63,964 nucleotides of DNA from the NCBI GenBank assembly GCA_015231175.1, contig JADGBZ010000013.1, positions 1-63,964 of the forward strand, in the 5' to 3' direction. A model generated the notes under the pieces. The model was not told the origin of the DNA, did no database searches, and was given only the letters and a program-made list of their open reading frames with translations. Made by a program: the position numbers and the translations under genes. Origin of the DNA: Magnetococcales bacterium. Its GTDB lineage: Bacteria; Pseudomonadota; Magnetococcia; Magnetococcales; DC0425bin3. This document shows positions 8,553 to 17,436 of this stretch, piece by piece; position 1 is the stretch's first letter; the number at the start of each line of letters is the position of its first letter.

Positions 8553-8804
8553 TTACCCGCCGCTGACTGGCGGAAAAATAGCCACTTCATCGCCATCATG
8601 GACCGGGTCATCGGGAAGGGCATAGACCTGATTGACAGCCACGCGCAGGTGCGCCCCTGCCAAGGCCGCCGCAAAGGGGGCACCCCGTTGGCGTAAAAAG
8701 ACCAGCATGTCGGTAACGGTATGCACCGCTTCCGGCAGCGTGATCTCCATCTGTGCCTGGCCGATCGTTTCACGAACCCGGGCGAAAAACAAAAAATGCG
8801 CCAT
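8553..8804 (-). CDS. moaD: Molybdopterin synthase small subunit
   Basis: 83 residues with a ubiquitin-like fold pattern (MAHFLFFARVRETIGQAQME), ending in the obligatory double glycine (FPPVSGG). That C-terminus is adenylated and thiocarboxylated to donate sulfur to precursor Z together with MoaE. GGGAG lies upstream of the ATG. It begins four bases after the mobA stop and precedes the MoaE fusion, as expected for the synthase pair. Confidence 0.93.
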   Translation of the reverse strand: MAHFLFFARVRETIGQAQMEITLPEAVHTVTDMLVFLRQRGAPFAAALAGAHLRVAVNQVYALPDDPVHDGDEVAIFPPVSGG

Positions 8805-8808
8805 CGCA

Positions 8809-9441
8809 TCAACTCCCGCCAAACCCCCGTTCCAGCCAGCGACGTGCGGTGACCAGATCCTCCGGGGTATTGATGTTGAAAAAGGGGTCCGGGGCCCCCT
8901 CCCGGCAGATAAATTCCACAACACGATGGGGGTGATCGGCCAGCCAGACGCCCAAAGCCAAACGGCCTGCATCCAAGGCCAAGCTGATTTCAGGAAGGAG
9001 CTGCCGGGGCCACAGGCAAACCGTCGGATGCAAACGCCCTGCCGAAACCACGGTGACCGGTTGCGCCGGATCATCGGCTGCCAGGCACAATCTTTGCGTC
9101 AGGTCTTGCGGCAGAAAGGGGAGATCCACAGGAACGACGCATACCCAGGGCGCAGCCATGCAGGTCAGGGCCGTCTCGATCCCGGCCAGCGGCCCCATGG
9201 AACCGGTCCGCAAATCGGGCATGACCCGCATGTTGCAGGCGGCGAAACGCCCCGCATCACCGTTGGCGTTGATCGCCAGGGCGGCCAACTGTCCACGCAG
9301 GAGTTCGATCATACGCGCCAGGAGCGTGGCGCCCCCCAGATCGAGAAAGGCCTTCTCCCGACCCGCCATGCGCCGCGACAGCCCCCCCGCCAGGATGACG
9401 CCGCTGAGACTCTCGGGAGACGGTACACAATCAGGGGTCAT
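8809..9441 (-). CDS. mobA: Molybdenum cofactor guanylyltransferase
   Basis: 210 residues. The nucleotidyltransferase signature LAGGLSRRMAGREKAFLDLGG lies near residue 17, and a DLPFL metal-site motif follows (PVDLPFLPQDL). MobA attaches GMP to Mo-molybdopterin to make the bis-MGD cofactor of DMSO-reductase-family enzymes. First gene of the leftward mobA-moaD-moaE/mogA operon. The 293 bases upstream (9442-9734), shared with a divergent gene, hold no recognisable feature. Confidence 0.93.
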   Translation of the reverse strand: MTPDCVPSPESLSGVILAGGLSRRMAGREKAFLDLGGATLLARMIELLRGQLAALAINANGDAGRFAACNMRVMPDLRTGSMGPLAGIETALTCMAAPWVCVVPVDLPFLPQDLTQRLCLAADDPAQPVTVVSAGRLHPTVCLWPRQLLPEISLALDAGRLALGVWLADHPHRVVEFICREGAPDPFFNINTPEDLVTARRWLERGFGGS

Positions 9442-9734
9442 TCATCTCCCCGCAAAGGGTTGTCAAGCTTTGTCGTTACACAAGATCGATGGTCATGGGT
9501 TCCTCACCCTCACGGAACCAATCGTGGATCAGGATGTCTAAGAAATCAAGGCAGAACTGAATTTGGACCCGTTGCGATCACCTGTGCGTGCCGGTTCTGA
9601 CCGCCATTTTTCCAGCACGCGCCAACTTGACGACAAGAGGCACAAACACTCACATCCAGCAAAAGGGGGCAGGGAACGCCAGAGAGAACGATTTTCGTCC
9701 CGGATGGGGGTGGGTTGTGTCAGGAGTGTTCAAC

Positions 9735-10724
9735 ATGTTGCAAAGTCAGAGCAAGTCAAAACCCCATTCCGCTCCTGCCAGGGCACCCCTGCCCACGAAT
9801 GGGATACGGCCCACACCACATCCGCATGGCAACCCCGGGGTGCATCCCCCATCCATCCGTTCCAATCCCCCTGCGGACCGCGTCTCCCTTATCGAGGCAG
9901 ATCACTCTCGCGGTCCGCACTCCCACGACCGGAATCATCCACATCCCCAGCCCGGCCCGACCGCTCCCCATCACAAGGCCCAGCAGGTCACGCCACATCA
10001 GATCACGCCACATGAAGAGAGAATCCTTCACGAGGAGTTGGAACTTCTGGCACAAAAACACGCCGAACGAAAAAAACGGCAGCGCTTTCTTCTTCTGCTC
10101 TACGCTGCCATCCTCGTGCCGCTCAGCTTCTATGTCTATGCCCATTTCAAACTTTCGGACGAACCGCCGGAGGTGGCTGATACACCCCCGAAGGAGATCG
10201 TCCTGGAAAAAGCACCGGGATCCGCCCGGACCGCGATTCGGGTTGCCGGCGGTTTACCCAACCAGCCAAACGCGAACGAGCCGCTCCCCATGCGCATCCT
10301 GGAGTCCAAAGCGCACCCGCAAGATGCCCCTGACCCTGCTGCGACGCAAATCCAGCGCGTGGAGAGCGGTCCCCTCCTGGTCACCAATATCCATGCAGGA
10401 CGTGACTCGCAAGGCAAGATTCGCCTGCGTGGAGATCTGTTCAATCGTGGCCGCATCCCCATCAGTCAAGTCACGCTGCGCGCCCTGTTTCCAGACCAGG
10501 ATGGTTCTCCCCTGGTGGTCCAGCAGGTCAACCCCCTGATGACGCAAAGTTGGGTTCTCGGCGAAGTCAGCGCCCCCCTGGAGGCCGGAACTTCCCGATC
10601 CTTCGAAGCAGATGTCCCGAACGTTCCATCTGGTTGGGCAGGTCAAGTCGTCCTGGACATCACCCATTTTGACCTTGCCGAAGGCACAGGATCGATCACA
10701 GAACCCTCCCATAGCGACCCATGA
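9735..10724 (+). CDS. Single-pass membrane protein with His/Pro-rich cytoplasmic region and DUF3426-like periplasmic domain
   Basis: 329 residues. Residues 10-95 are low-complexity and rich in His and Pro (PHPHGNPGVHPPS, HSHDRNHPHPQPG). A charged helix and one transmembrane segment follow at about 118-138 (FLLLLYAAILVPLSFYVYA), then a periplasmic domain at ~220-315 (TNIHAGRDSQGKIRLRGDLF). That domain has the beta-sandwich pattern of DUF3426/FxLYD domains, though the usual zinc-ribbon at the N-terminus is absent. AGGAG precedes the ATG at 9735; a longer frame to 9588 is unlikely. Its stop overlaps the maf start (ATGA), so the two are co-translated. Function unknown. Confidence 0.75.
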   Translation: MLQSQSKSKPHSAPARAPLPTNGIRPTPHPHGNPGVHPPSIRSNPPADRVSLIEADHSRGPHSHDRNHPHPQPGPTAPHHKAQQVTPHQITPHEERILHEELELLAQKHAERKKRQRFLLLLYAAILVPLSFYVYAHFKLSDEPPEVADTPPKEIVLEKAPGSARTAIRVAGGLPNQPNANEPLPMRILESKAHPQDAPDPAATQIQRVESGPLLVTNIHAGRDSQGKIRLRGDLFNRGRIPISQVTLRALFPDQDGSPLVVQQVNPLMTQSWVLGEVSAPLEAGTSRSFEADVPNVPSGWAGQVVLDITHFDLAEGTGSITEPSHSDP

Positions 10725-11296
10725 AACTGGTCTTGGCCTCCACATCCCCCTTTCGACGGCAGTTGCTGGAACGGTTGGGGATCCCTTTCAACATATGCGC
10801 TCCCGAGGTGGACGAATCCCCCATGCCGGGGGAGTCCCCTCGGGAACTGGTCCGGCGTCTGGCCGAGGCCAAGGCCAGGGCTGTTGGCCCTGCTCATCCC
10901 GAGAGTCTCATCATCGGCTCAGACCAGGTCGCCATCCTCGGGGAACAGATTCTCGGCAAACCGGGCGCCCATGCCCAGGCTGTGGCCCAGTTGAGCCTTG
11001 CATCCGGGAAACGCATCTCTTTCGCGACCGGCCTCTGCCTGTTCAACAGCGACTCGGGCCGGGTCCAGTGGGATGTCATCCCCTTCCACGTCCATTTTCG
11101 CCCGCTGGACAGAGAACGTATCGAAAACTACCTTCTTCGCGAACGCCCCTACAACTGTGCCGGAAGCTTCAAGGCAGAGGGGTTGGGAATCGCCCTGTTC
11201 GAGCGCATGGAGGGTGACGATCCCACCGCCCTGATTGGCCTGCCCCTGATTCGCCTGACAACCATGCTTGCGGAAGAAGGTGTGAATGTGGTCTGA
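10721..11296 (+). CDS. Maf-family nucleotide pyrophosphatase (YceF-like)
   Basis: 191 residues beginning MKLVLASTSPFRRQLLERLG, the Maf opening motif. Catalytic segments GSDQVAILGEQILGKPG and YNCAGSFKAEGLGI follow. Maf proteins hydrolyse non-canonical or modified NTPs; the YceF branch prefers m7GTP, and the CAGSFK...LIGLPL pattern fits that branch, but substrate assignment is inference. The ATG overlaps the upstream stop by four bases. Confidence 0.9.
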   Translation: MKLVLASTSPFRRQLLERLGIPFNICAPEVDESPMPGESPRELVRRLAEAKARAVGPAHPESLIIGSDQVAILGEQILGKPGAHAQAVAQLSLASGKRISFATGLCLFNSDSGRVQWDVIPFHVHFRPLDRERIENYLLRERPYNCAGSFKAEGLGIALFERMEGDDPTALIGLPLIRLTTMLAEEGVNVV

Positions 11297-11404
11297 TATT
11301 GGCGTTTCGGGCCAGAAGGTTCTGCACAAAACTCTCTGGCATATCTGACGGCCTGTGCCGGCGTGTCGTTTCCGGTCCGTGCCGCGATTCGTGATCTATC
11401 GCAC

Positions 11405-12280
11405 ATGGTGACCTGGATGAGTTCTTCCACCGCAACCGCCCACGCCTCTGCCAACGGGTTTCCGGGCAGATTTGTCGACACGACCTGGCTGGCCGAACGC
11501 CTGCAAGAGCCGGACTTGCGGATCGTCCAGGTGGGAGGCGATAATTTCTACGCCAACCTTCATATCCCCGGGGCGGTGCTGGTGCGTTATCGGGAGATCA
11601 TCACCCAGCGCGACGGCATCCCTGCCATGCGGGCGGATGCTGCCGATTTGGCGACCCTCTGCAACCGGCTGGGGGTGAATAAAACAACCCGGGTTCTGGC
11701 CTACGACGCCACGGGGGGGCTTGATGCGGCGCGCTTCATCTGGACCCTGGCCACCCTGGGACACGACCTGGGCGCCGTCCTGGATGGTGGCATGGGGGCC
11801 TGGTACCAGGAGAGCAAACCCGTGGCTCAAGCCGCTCCCGAAATCGCTCCCGCCGTATTTTCTCCATGTGATTCACCCCTGTGGAGTGCAACCCGGGATG
11901 ATGTCCTGGAGATCTCCCAAGGCAAGGAAACGGCCACTCTCCTGGACACCCGCAGCGAGGGGGAGTATCTCGGACGCAACCTGACCGGTCCACGCGGACA
12001 CATTCCCCGGGCACGGCATTTGGACTGGACCGAAACCCTGCGCAATCGGCAAATGCCGGTGTTGAAGGAGCGGGAACTTCTGCTGGAGTTGTTGGCCCTC
12101 CGGGGTTTGCGGGACTTTTCCCAACCGATCGTCGTCTACTGCCAAACTGCCCATCGGGCCTCGCAAACCTGGCTGCTGCTGCGTCATCTGGGCTTCACCT
12201 CGGTTCGGCTCTACGACGGTTCCATGGCCGAATGGGGTCTGCTCGGTCTGCCTTTGGTGACCGGACCTGATTCCCAGTGA
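11405..12280 (+). CDS. sseA: Sulfurtransferase (tandem rhodanese, SseA-like)
   Basis: About 291 residues with two rhodanese domains. The N-terminal one (FVDTTWLAERL...IPGAVLVRY) is inactive-type. The C-terminal one carries the persulfide loop cysteine in VVYCQTAHRASQT. This layout matches thiosulfate/3-mercaptopyruvate sulfurtransferases, although the loop does not exactly match either consensus. The start is uncertain: ATGs at 11405 and 11417 and a GTG at 11363 are all possible, and none has a strong ribosome-binding site. It lies 13 bases upstream of ffh on the same strand. Confidence 0.85.
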   Translation: MVTWMSSSTATAHASANGFPGRFVDTTWLAERLQEPDLRIVQVGGDNFYANLHIPGAVLVRYREIITQRDGIPAMRADAADLATLCNRLGVNKTTRVLAYDATGGLDAARFIWTLATLGHDLGAVLDGGMGAWYQESKPVAQAAPEIAPAVFSPCDSPLWSATRDDVLEISQGKETATLLDTRSEGEYLGRNLTGPRGHIPRARHLDWTETLRNRQMPVLKERELLLELLALRGLRDFSQPIVVYCQTAHRASQTWLLLRHLGFTSVRLYDGSMAEWGLLGLPLVTGPDSQ

Positions 12281-12293
12281 GAGGATTCCTATC

Positions 12294-13655
12294 ATGTTCG
12301 ATGCCTTAAGCGACCGCCTGGATGCGGTTTTCAAAAAACTGCGTGGACGTGGCACCCTGACGGAAGCCAACATTGACGAGGCCATGCGGGATGTGCGTTT
12401 GGCTCTGCTGGAGGCAGATGTCCATCTCAAGGTGGTGCGGGAGTTCATTGCCCGGGTCAAGGAGAAGGCCATCGGCATGGAGGTTTTGGCCACTCTCTCC
12501 CCGGGGCAGCAGGTGATCAAGGTGGTGCATGACGAATTGATCCACCTGATGGGAGATGCCAACGCAATTCTCAACCTGGCCACCCAACCCCCTGCCGTGG
12601 TGATGATGGTTGGCCTGCAAGGATCGGGCAAGACCACCAGCACCGGTAAACTCGCCCGCTGGCTGGCGGAAAAACAGCGCAAACGCAGCCTGTTGGTCTC
12701 CCTCGACATCTATCGACCCGCCGCCATGGACCAGTTGGCCACGATCGGCCAGCAGGCCGGGATCACCGTCCTACCCGGGCGCCCCCAGGATAATCCACGC
12801 CAGATTGCCCAGGATGCCCTGCGGGAGGCCCGCAACGGCGGCTACGATATCCTCTTTCTCGACACCGCCGGTCGGCTGCATATCGACGAGGAGTTGATGA
12901 CCGAACTGGCCGATGTCAAGGCCCTGGTCAACCCCATCGAAATATTGCTCGTGGCAGACGCCATGACCGGTCAGGATGCCATCACCGTCGCGGAACGTTT
13001 CCATGACCGTCTGGCCATCACGGGGGTGGTGTTGAGCAAGACCGATGGCGATGCCCGGGGGGGCGCTGCCCTCTCCATCCGCCATGTCACGGGCACCCCC
13101 ATCAAGTTTTTGGGAACCAGTGAAAAACTGGAGGGTTTGGAGCCGTTTCACCCCGACCGTCTCGCCTCCCGTATCCTGGGCATGGGGGATGTGCTCACCC
13201 TGGTCGAAACCGCCATCGAAAAGATGGATATGGCCAAGGCCAGCCAGTTCCAGGAAAAGATGCTCACCACTCAGTTCACGCTGGAAGATTTTTTGGAACA
13301 GATCCAGCAGATGAAAAAGATGGGATCCATGGGGGATTTGATCGGCATGATTCCCGGAGTCAAGCAGATGCTCAAGGGCCATGATGTTTCCGGAGCGGAT
13401 GGTCAACTCAAGCGCGTCGAAGCCATCATCCGTTCCATGACCCGGGAGGAGCGTCGCAAGCACCAGGTGATCAACGCCTCACGTCGCCGCCGCATCGCCA
13501 AAGGTTCAGGAACCTCCGTGCAAGAGGTCAACAAGGTTCTGAAACAATTTGTCGAGATGCAGAGCATGATGAAAAAACTGGGAAAATTGGGCAAGAAGGG
13601 GTTCATGCGCGGTGGTTTTCCCGGCATGCCCAAAATACCGGGGATGCCGTTTTGA
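12294..13655 (+). CDS. ffh: Signal recognition particle protein Ffh
   Basis: 453 residues: an N helical bundle, the GTPase G domain (GLQGSGKTTSTGKLARWLA, DTAGRLHIDEEL, TKTDGDARGGAAL-type motifs) and a methionine-rich M domain ending KIPGMPF that binds 4.5S RNA and signal sequences. It targets nascent membrane and exported proteins to FtsY/SecYEG. AGAGGA precedes the ATG. The frequent partners rpsP-rimM-trmD are not downstream here; a convergent gene follows after 60 bases. Confidence 0.97.
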   Translation: MFDALSDRLDAVFKKLRGRGTLTEANIDEAMRDVRLALLEADVHLKVVREFIARVKEKAIGMEVLATLSPGQQVIKVVHDELIHLMGDANAILNLATQPPAVVMMVGLQGSGKTTSTGKLARWLAEKQRKRSLLVSLDIYRPAAMDQLATIGQQAGITVLPGRPQDNPRQIAQDALREARNGGYDILFLDTAGRLHIDEELMTELADVKALVNPIEILLVADAMTGQDAITVAERFHDRLAITGVVLSKTDGDARGGAALSIRHVTGTPIKFLGTSEKLEGLEPFHPDRLASRILGMGDVLTLVETAIEKMDMAKASQFQEKMLTTQFTLEDFLEQIQQMKKMGSMGDLIGMIPGVKQMLKGHDVSGADGQLKRVEAIIRSMTREERRKHQVINASRRRRIAKGSGTSVQEVNKVLKQFVEMQSMMKKLGKLGKKGFMRGGFPGMPKIPGMPF

Positions 13656-13715
13656 GATCAGGCAGCCTCTAAACACCCCGAACGCCATGCCGATGCCAAG
13701 CCGACCGTCACCCCC

Positions 13716-14543
13716 TCAACGATTCAGGCCCAGGCCGTAACGCTGCAACAGTTCCAGGGTTTCGGTGTGGATTTTTTTGTTCGTTCCCGCCACCAGCCAA
13801 CCCGTGTGCGTCAGGGGGGCAATGGGGTTGCCCCGCAGGTCCGAAACACGGCCCCCCGCCCTTTCCACCAACAAGATGCCGGCGGTCAAATCCCAGGGCA
13901 TGATGGGCGCGTGGGTCGGCGCCAGAATGTAGGCCGCATAACTCCCCTGGGCCACACGGGCCAGGCTGTAGGTGGGCGATCCACCGGTACAGACCACTCT
14001 GCGCACCCGGCGATCCCCCCACAAATCCAGGATGGCGTCGATCTCCTCGCGCATGCAGCGGGGTATCTGGTAATTGATCACCCCGGTGGCAAGGCTCGCG
14101 GGCCGCACCAGGGGGAGCGGACGACCATTCGCCATTACTCCTTGTCGTGAGGCCTCGAACAGCTCTCCCGTGCAAGGATTGTGGGCCAATCCCAATACAG
14201 TACGCCCCTCTTCCAAAAGGGTCAGGACCGAACAAACGGTGGTCTCGCCGTTGCAATATGCCCAGGCCCCGCTGGTGGCAGCAAAGGCCCAGAGGCACGA
14301 AGTGGTGGATGCCGCAGGGGAGAAACCAGTCGCCTCTCCGTGAAACCGGTGTTCGGGAAAGGCAGTCAGAAGCAACTCCGCGACCCGTGCTTCGGCGGAC
14401 CGGTTGCCTGCTGTTTTGGGAGTGCCATCAGGGTGGCACGCCATGCCGACATCCATCCCCTCCCGCACGGCGCGAATCATCTCACCTGCCTCCAGCACCG
14501 CTTGGCGACCCACAGCCAGATAGGCCTGCAAAACCCCGTTCAT
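13716..14543 (-). CDS. Inositol monophosphatase-fold protein lacking catalytic metal ligands
   Basis: 275 residues with overall IMPase similarity: GEATGF at the first metal loop, GLAHNPCTGELFEASR mid-domain, and MPWDLTAGILLVERAGGRV matching the C-terminal WDxAAG motif. The central DPIDGT motif aligns with residues reading AATSGA (in LWAFAATSGAWAY), so both metal-binding aspartates are replaced. The flanking frame is intact, so this is substitution rather than a frameshift. It probably has lost, or radically changed, phosphatase activity. GAGG lies 6 bases before the ATG at 14543; a GTG at 14555 is an alternative. Confidence 0.8.
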   Translation of the reverse strand: MNGVLQAYLAVGRQAVLEAGEMIRAVREGMDVGMACHPDGTPKTAGNRSAEARVAELLLTAFPEHRFHGEATGFSPAASTTSCLWAFAATSGAWAYCNGETTVCSVLTLLEEGRTVLGLAHNPCTGELFEASRQGVMANGRPLPLVRPASLATGVINYQIPRCMREEIDAILDLWGDRRVRRVVCTGGSPTYSLARVAQGSYAAYILAPTHAPIMPWDLTAGILLVERAGGRVSDLRGNPIAPLTHTGWLVAGTNKKIHTETLELLQRYGLGLNR

Positions 14544-14706
14544 GATCGGCCTCACACCCTGTCACAATCCGGGAGCGCCCACCCTCCCCTTTATTTCCCG
14601 CGATTCTACAGGAGATCCCCCGGTCTAGCCATGCCATCCATGCAGGGTCCAGGGTACCGGAAGGATGATGCATGGCAGATTTTCAATAAAAGGAGTGCCG
14701 GGCGCC

Positions 14707-15423
14707 CTACCCCCAGGAGACGACGGACCACCCTTTTGACCGGGCAATCTTTTGCAACGTCCGCGTGGGGTCCACGGCAAACGGGCGCCCGGCTACCGAC
14801 AGGATGCTCAGGTCTGCCTGATGGTCGGAGTAGACATGGGCCTGACAGGTGGCCAATTTTTTACCAAGATATTGCTCCAGGACAACAAGCTTCTCCGCGC
14901 CATAACAGTTGGGCGAGGTCAGCACTCCCCGAAACATGGCCGGGTTATCCGAATCGTCCCGGGCAGGCCAATCCGTGCGGGTACACACCACTTCATCGAT
15001 TCCCAACCGGTGCGCCAGGGGCACGACATACAGATCCAGGCTGGCTGTGGCAAGAATCACGCGGCAGCCGGCGTGGCGGTGCCGGGCCAACTCCTGAACG
15101 GCGCCCGGCTTGAGCCAGTCGCGGACCAACTCCTCGACAGTGGCCTCGATCCAATGTTGCATGGCGGAACGTGGCACACCCCCCGCCACATGCCGGAGAA
15201 ACTGCCCCTTCAACCAGCCATTGTCCCGATGTCCGCTTTTGAAAAGAAGCACAGCCCCGAGCAACCATGGCAACCGTCCCCAACGGGCCGGACGCCGCCA
15301 CAGAACATGGCGCAAAAAAATGCGGTAGGTGTCACACGCCGTGATGGTCTTGTCCAGATCGAACACGGCCATCGGCGGCTGCGGATCGTGCGGCATGCCC
15401 GGTTTTTGTCCAATCGGCTCCAT
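14707..15423 (-). CDS. HAD-superfamily phosphatase (HAD-IB, SerB-like)
   Basis: About 238 residues. HAD motif I is FDLDKTITACDTY, motif II is the threonine/serine in ILATASLD, and YSDHQADLSIL carries the motif IV acidic residues with an upstream lysine (GAEKLVVLE). A helical cap with a hydrophobic stretch (LPWLLGAVLLFK) resembles HAD-IB membrane-associated phosphatases that act on phosphoserine or phospholipid-like substrates; the substrate is unknown. The ATG at 15423 lies ten bases after the upstream wecA stop, so co-transcription is likely. Confidence 0.83.
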   Translation of the reverse strand: MEPIGQKPGMPHDPQPPMAVFDLDKTITACDTYRIFLRHVLWRRPARWGRLPWLLGAVLLFKSGHRDNGWLKGQFLRHVAGGVPRSAMQHWIEATVEELVRDWLKPGAVQELARHRHAGCRVILATASLDLYVVPLAHRLGIDEVVCTRTDWPARDDSDNPAMFRGVLTSPNCYGAEKLVVLEQYLGKKLATCQAHVYSDHQADLSILSVAGRPFAVDPTRTLQKIARSKGWSVVSWG

Positions 15424-15432
15424 ATCAGGCAA

Positions 15433-16542
15433 TCAAACACCAACTTTGGGTTCAATCGCCTCGGCAGACCCGGAATGTGCCGGTGCAACCGACCAAAGAC
15501 GGGTACTCCCCCAAAAATACCCAAAAAAAACCATCAGAATGCCGGCAAACATGACATATTCCGGAATATTCAACCGCTCTCCCAAAATGCCCACCACACC
15601 GCAGAGCAGGGAAAGCCCTGTCAGAAAGAGCATGGTGCGGTTGACCGACCACCCCAGATGCAAAAGGAGGTGATGAAAGTGTTTGCGATCCGGAGCAAAA
15701 GGGGGGCGTTTTTGCAGAATCCGCCGCAACAAGACGCTGAACATATCGATGAGTGGCACTGCGATCAGCCATATGGCCGTGACTGGCCGCAAAACGTGGT
15801 GGTCTCCCTGGGTCAGATAGACCATAAACCAGGCCAGGGAGAAACCGAGAAACGTGCTCCCGGCATTGCCCATAAACAGGGAGGCAGGACGGCCAAACCA
15901 ACGCACGTTGAAACCCAAAAAAGGCAGAAGCACCACGATGAAGGCAGCGGCCAGCACCGCCACATTCCAGAGACCCGCTTCCAGCGAGAGCAGGACGATC
16001 AGGGTGAAGGTGACCAACCCAAGTCCCCCTCCCAGGCCATCCAAACCATCGGCCATATTCACGGCATTGATCACCCCAACGACGCAAATCACTGTAAAGA
16101 TGACCATCCAGTTACCCAGATAGATCGGGCCCAGGGCAAAAAGGTCGCCCAGGTAGTAGATCCCCACGCCACCCCACCAGGCCATGATGACAGCCACCGT
16201 GATGTGAACAACGAACCGCAGGGCCACACTCAGATTCAGATAATCGTCCAGAACCCCCACGAGCACCAGAATGGCAATCGCCAGACGCAGGTGGTGCAGC
16301 TCCGGAATGTCCAGATCAAGAAGAAAAAAAGCGACCAGAAGTCCAAGGAACATCCCAGCCCCCCCGATCAGGGGCTTGTCGCCGATGTGTACCTTGCGCG
16401 TATCCGGATGGTCGACGAGACCGATACGATGAGCCAAAGAGCGGCCCATCCATAGCACCACGCAGGTCACTGCCCCACCCGACAACAGGCCGACCAAAGA
16501 ACTCCACGCCATCATCCGCACCAGACCTGCCTCCCCTGGCAT
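15433..16542 (-). CDS. wecA: WecA/MraY-family polyprenyl-phosphate GlcNAc-1-phosphate transferase
   Basis: 369 residues with about ten transmembrane segments. Family motifs are all present: DDYLNLS (magnesium site), NAVNMADGLDGLGGGLG, GNAGSTFLGF and the cytoplasmic HFHHLLLHLGWS histidine motif. Such enzymes start O-antigen, teichoic-acid-like or exopolysaccharide units by moving a sugar-1-phosphate onto undecaprenyl phosphate. WecA-type rather than MraY is inferred from the HxHH motif and the absence of mur/fts neighbours. AGGA lies 5 bases before the ATG. Confidence 0.9.
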   Translation of the reverse strand: MPGEAGLVRMMAWSSLVGLLSGGAVTCVVLWMGRSLAHRIGLVDHPDTRKVHIGDKPLIGGAGMFLGLLVAFFLLDLDIPELHHLRLAIAILVLVGVLDDYLNLSVALRFVVHITVAVIMAWWGGVGIYYLGDLFALGPIYLGNWMVIFTVICVVGVINAVNMADGLDGLGGGLGLVTFTLIVLLSLEAGLWNVAVLAAAFIVVLLPFLGFNVRWFGRPASLFMGNAGSTFLGFSLAWFMVYLTQGDHHVLRPVTAIWLIAVPLIDMFSVLLRRILQKRPPFAPDRKHFHHLLLHLGWSVNRTMLFLTGLSLLCGVVGILGERLNIPEYVMFAGILMVFFGYFWGSTRLWSVAPAHSGSAEAIEPKVGV

Positions 16543-16961
16543 GATTTCCTGCTACTTCCCAACATACCCCCCTCTGATTCCAAAACGACCACACCCTCAC
16601 CGCTCGGAAAGCAAAAACCATCCAGAAAACCGCCCAGCGGGGCACATAGACCACTGCCCGATGGAAAGATCGGGCAACACGAACAACCCGCATGGCAAGT
16701 TCCCAGTTAACCAGATGATGCACGCATAGGACAAGGCATGACGCAAAAGTCACCTCTTCGCTTGCGAAGCGTCAATCGACCGCCATCCCCAGAGCCACGG
16801 ATCTTAACTGTCTCACCAAGTCAACGCAAATCGGGTGCAAGAAATCATCCATTTTCCTTGTCACAGGTTTATGTTGGTATACACTGGCCCGGTTGGGGGA
16901 CTCGAATATCCCCATCCATTATTTTTCGGTAACAGCATTTTATTGAGATTGATCTCTTGCC
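16543..16961. other. 419-bp divergent intergenic region between wecA and the PilZ gene
   Basis: No gene seen. A short hairpin, CTTCGC/GCGAAG, lies near 16758-16772. The part next to the PilZ gene is A+T-richer and contains TATACA near 16879, preceded by TTGTCA with only 14 bases between, so a promoter there is only a guess. Confidence 0.4.
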
Positions 16962-17408
16962 ATGGCCAATCAGCACCCAAGAAAGCCGGCTTTCGGGAAT
17001 TCTGCGGCGGCAACCCCCGTGGGGGGCAAAAGCGGGGTGGAGATTGCCGACCCGACCCGTGACGCTGCGGACAAATCCCGCCGGCAGTGGGAGCGATCAA
17101 CCTTTTCAATCCGGGCAACCTTGACCCTGGATTTGCGGGAATTTCTTCCACTCACCGGGGTTACCGAAGATGTCAGCCTTGGTGGCGCCAAGTTTCGTCC
17201 CTCTCGGACCATTCCCCCCATTCCCATCGGAATCGAGGGGTCGTTTGTCATTGCCCTGGGTGACGGCCCCATGACCTTCCGCTGTCGTACTGTTCGGATC
17301 ACCCCCACCCATATTTTCCTCAACCTGCTCGGTAAAGAGGCCCTTTTTGGTCAGGCCATCGCCGTCGAGGCCCTGCGCAGCATCAAAAAGTCCAATCCAA
17401 CCCACTGA
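16962..17408 (+). CDS. PilZ-domain protein (putative c-di-GMP receptor)
   Basis: 148 residues. After a flexible N-terminus there is an arginine cluster (KSRRQWERSTFSIRATL) corresponding to the RxxxR switch, and EDVSLGGAKF corresponding to (D/N)xSxxG, the two c-di-GMP contact motifs. The domain occupies residues ~38-140. The first motif is not perfectly canonical, so ligand binding is likely rather than certain. An HD-GYP protein elsewhere in the window (37475-38614) could degrade the same messenger. Confidence 0.8.
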   Translation: MANQHPRKPAFGNSAAATPVGGKSGVEIADPTRDAADKSRRQWERSTFSIRATLTLDLREFLPLTGVTEDVSLGGAKFRPSRTIPPIPIGIEGSFVIALGDGPMTFRCRTVRITPTHIFLNLLGKEALFGQAIAVEALRSIKKSNPTH

Positions 17409-17436
17409 TGCTCCCCATTTAATTTTCCGAGGTGCC

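Noticed and set aside
14752-16455. 567-residue open frame on the plus strand
   Set aside because: Antisense to the HAD phosphatase and wecA genes. The His/Gln/Pro-rich product is typical of antisense translation.
16868-16915. tRNA-like T-loop resemblance near GGGGGACTCGAATATCCCC
   Set aside because: No acceptor or anticodon stems can be formed around it. I found no tRNA, rRNA or CRISPR array in the window.
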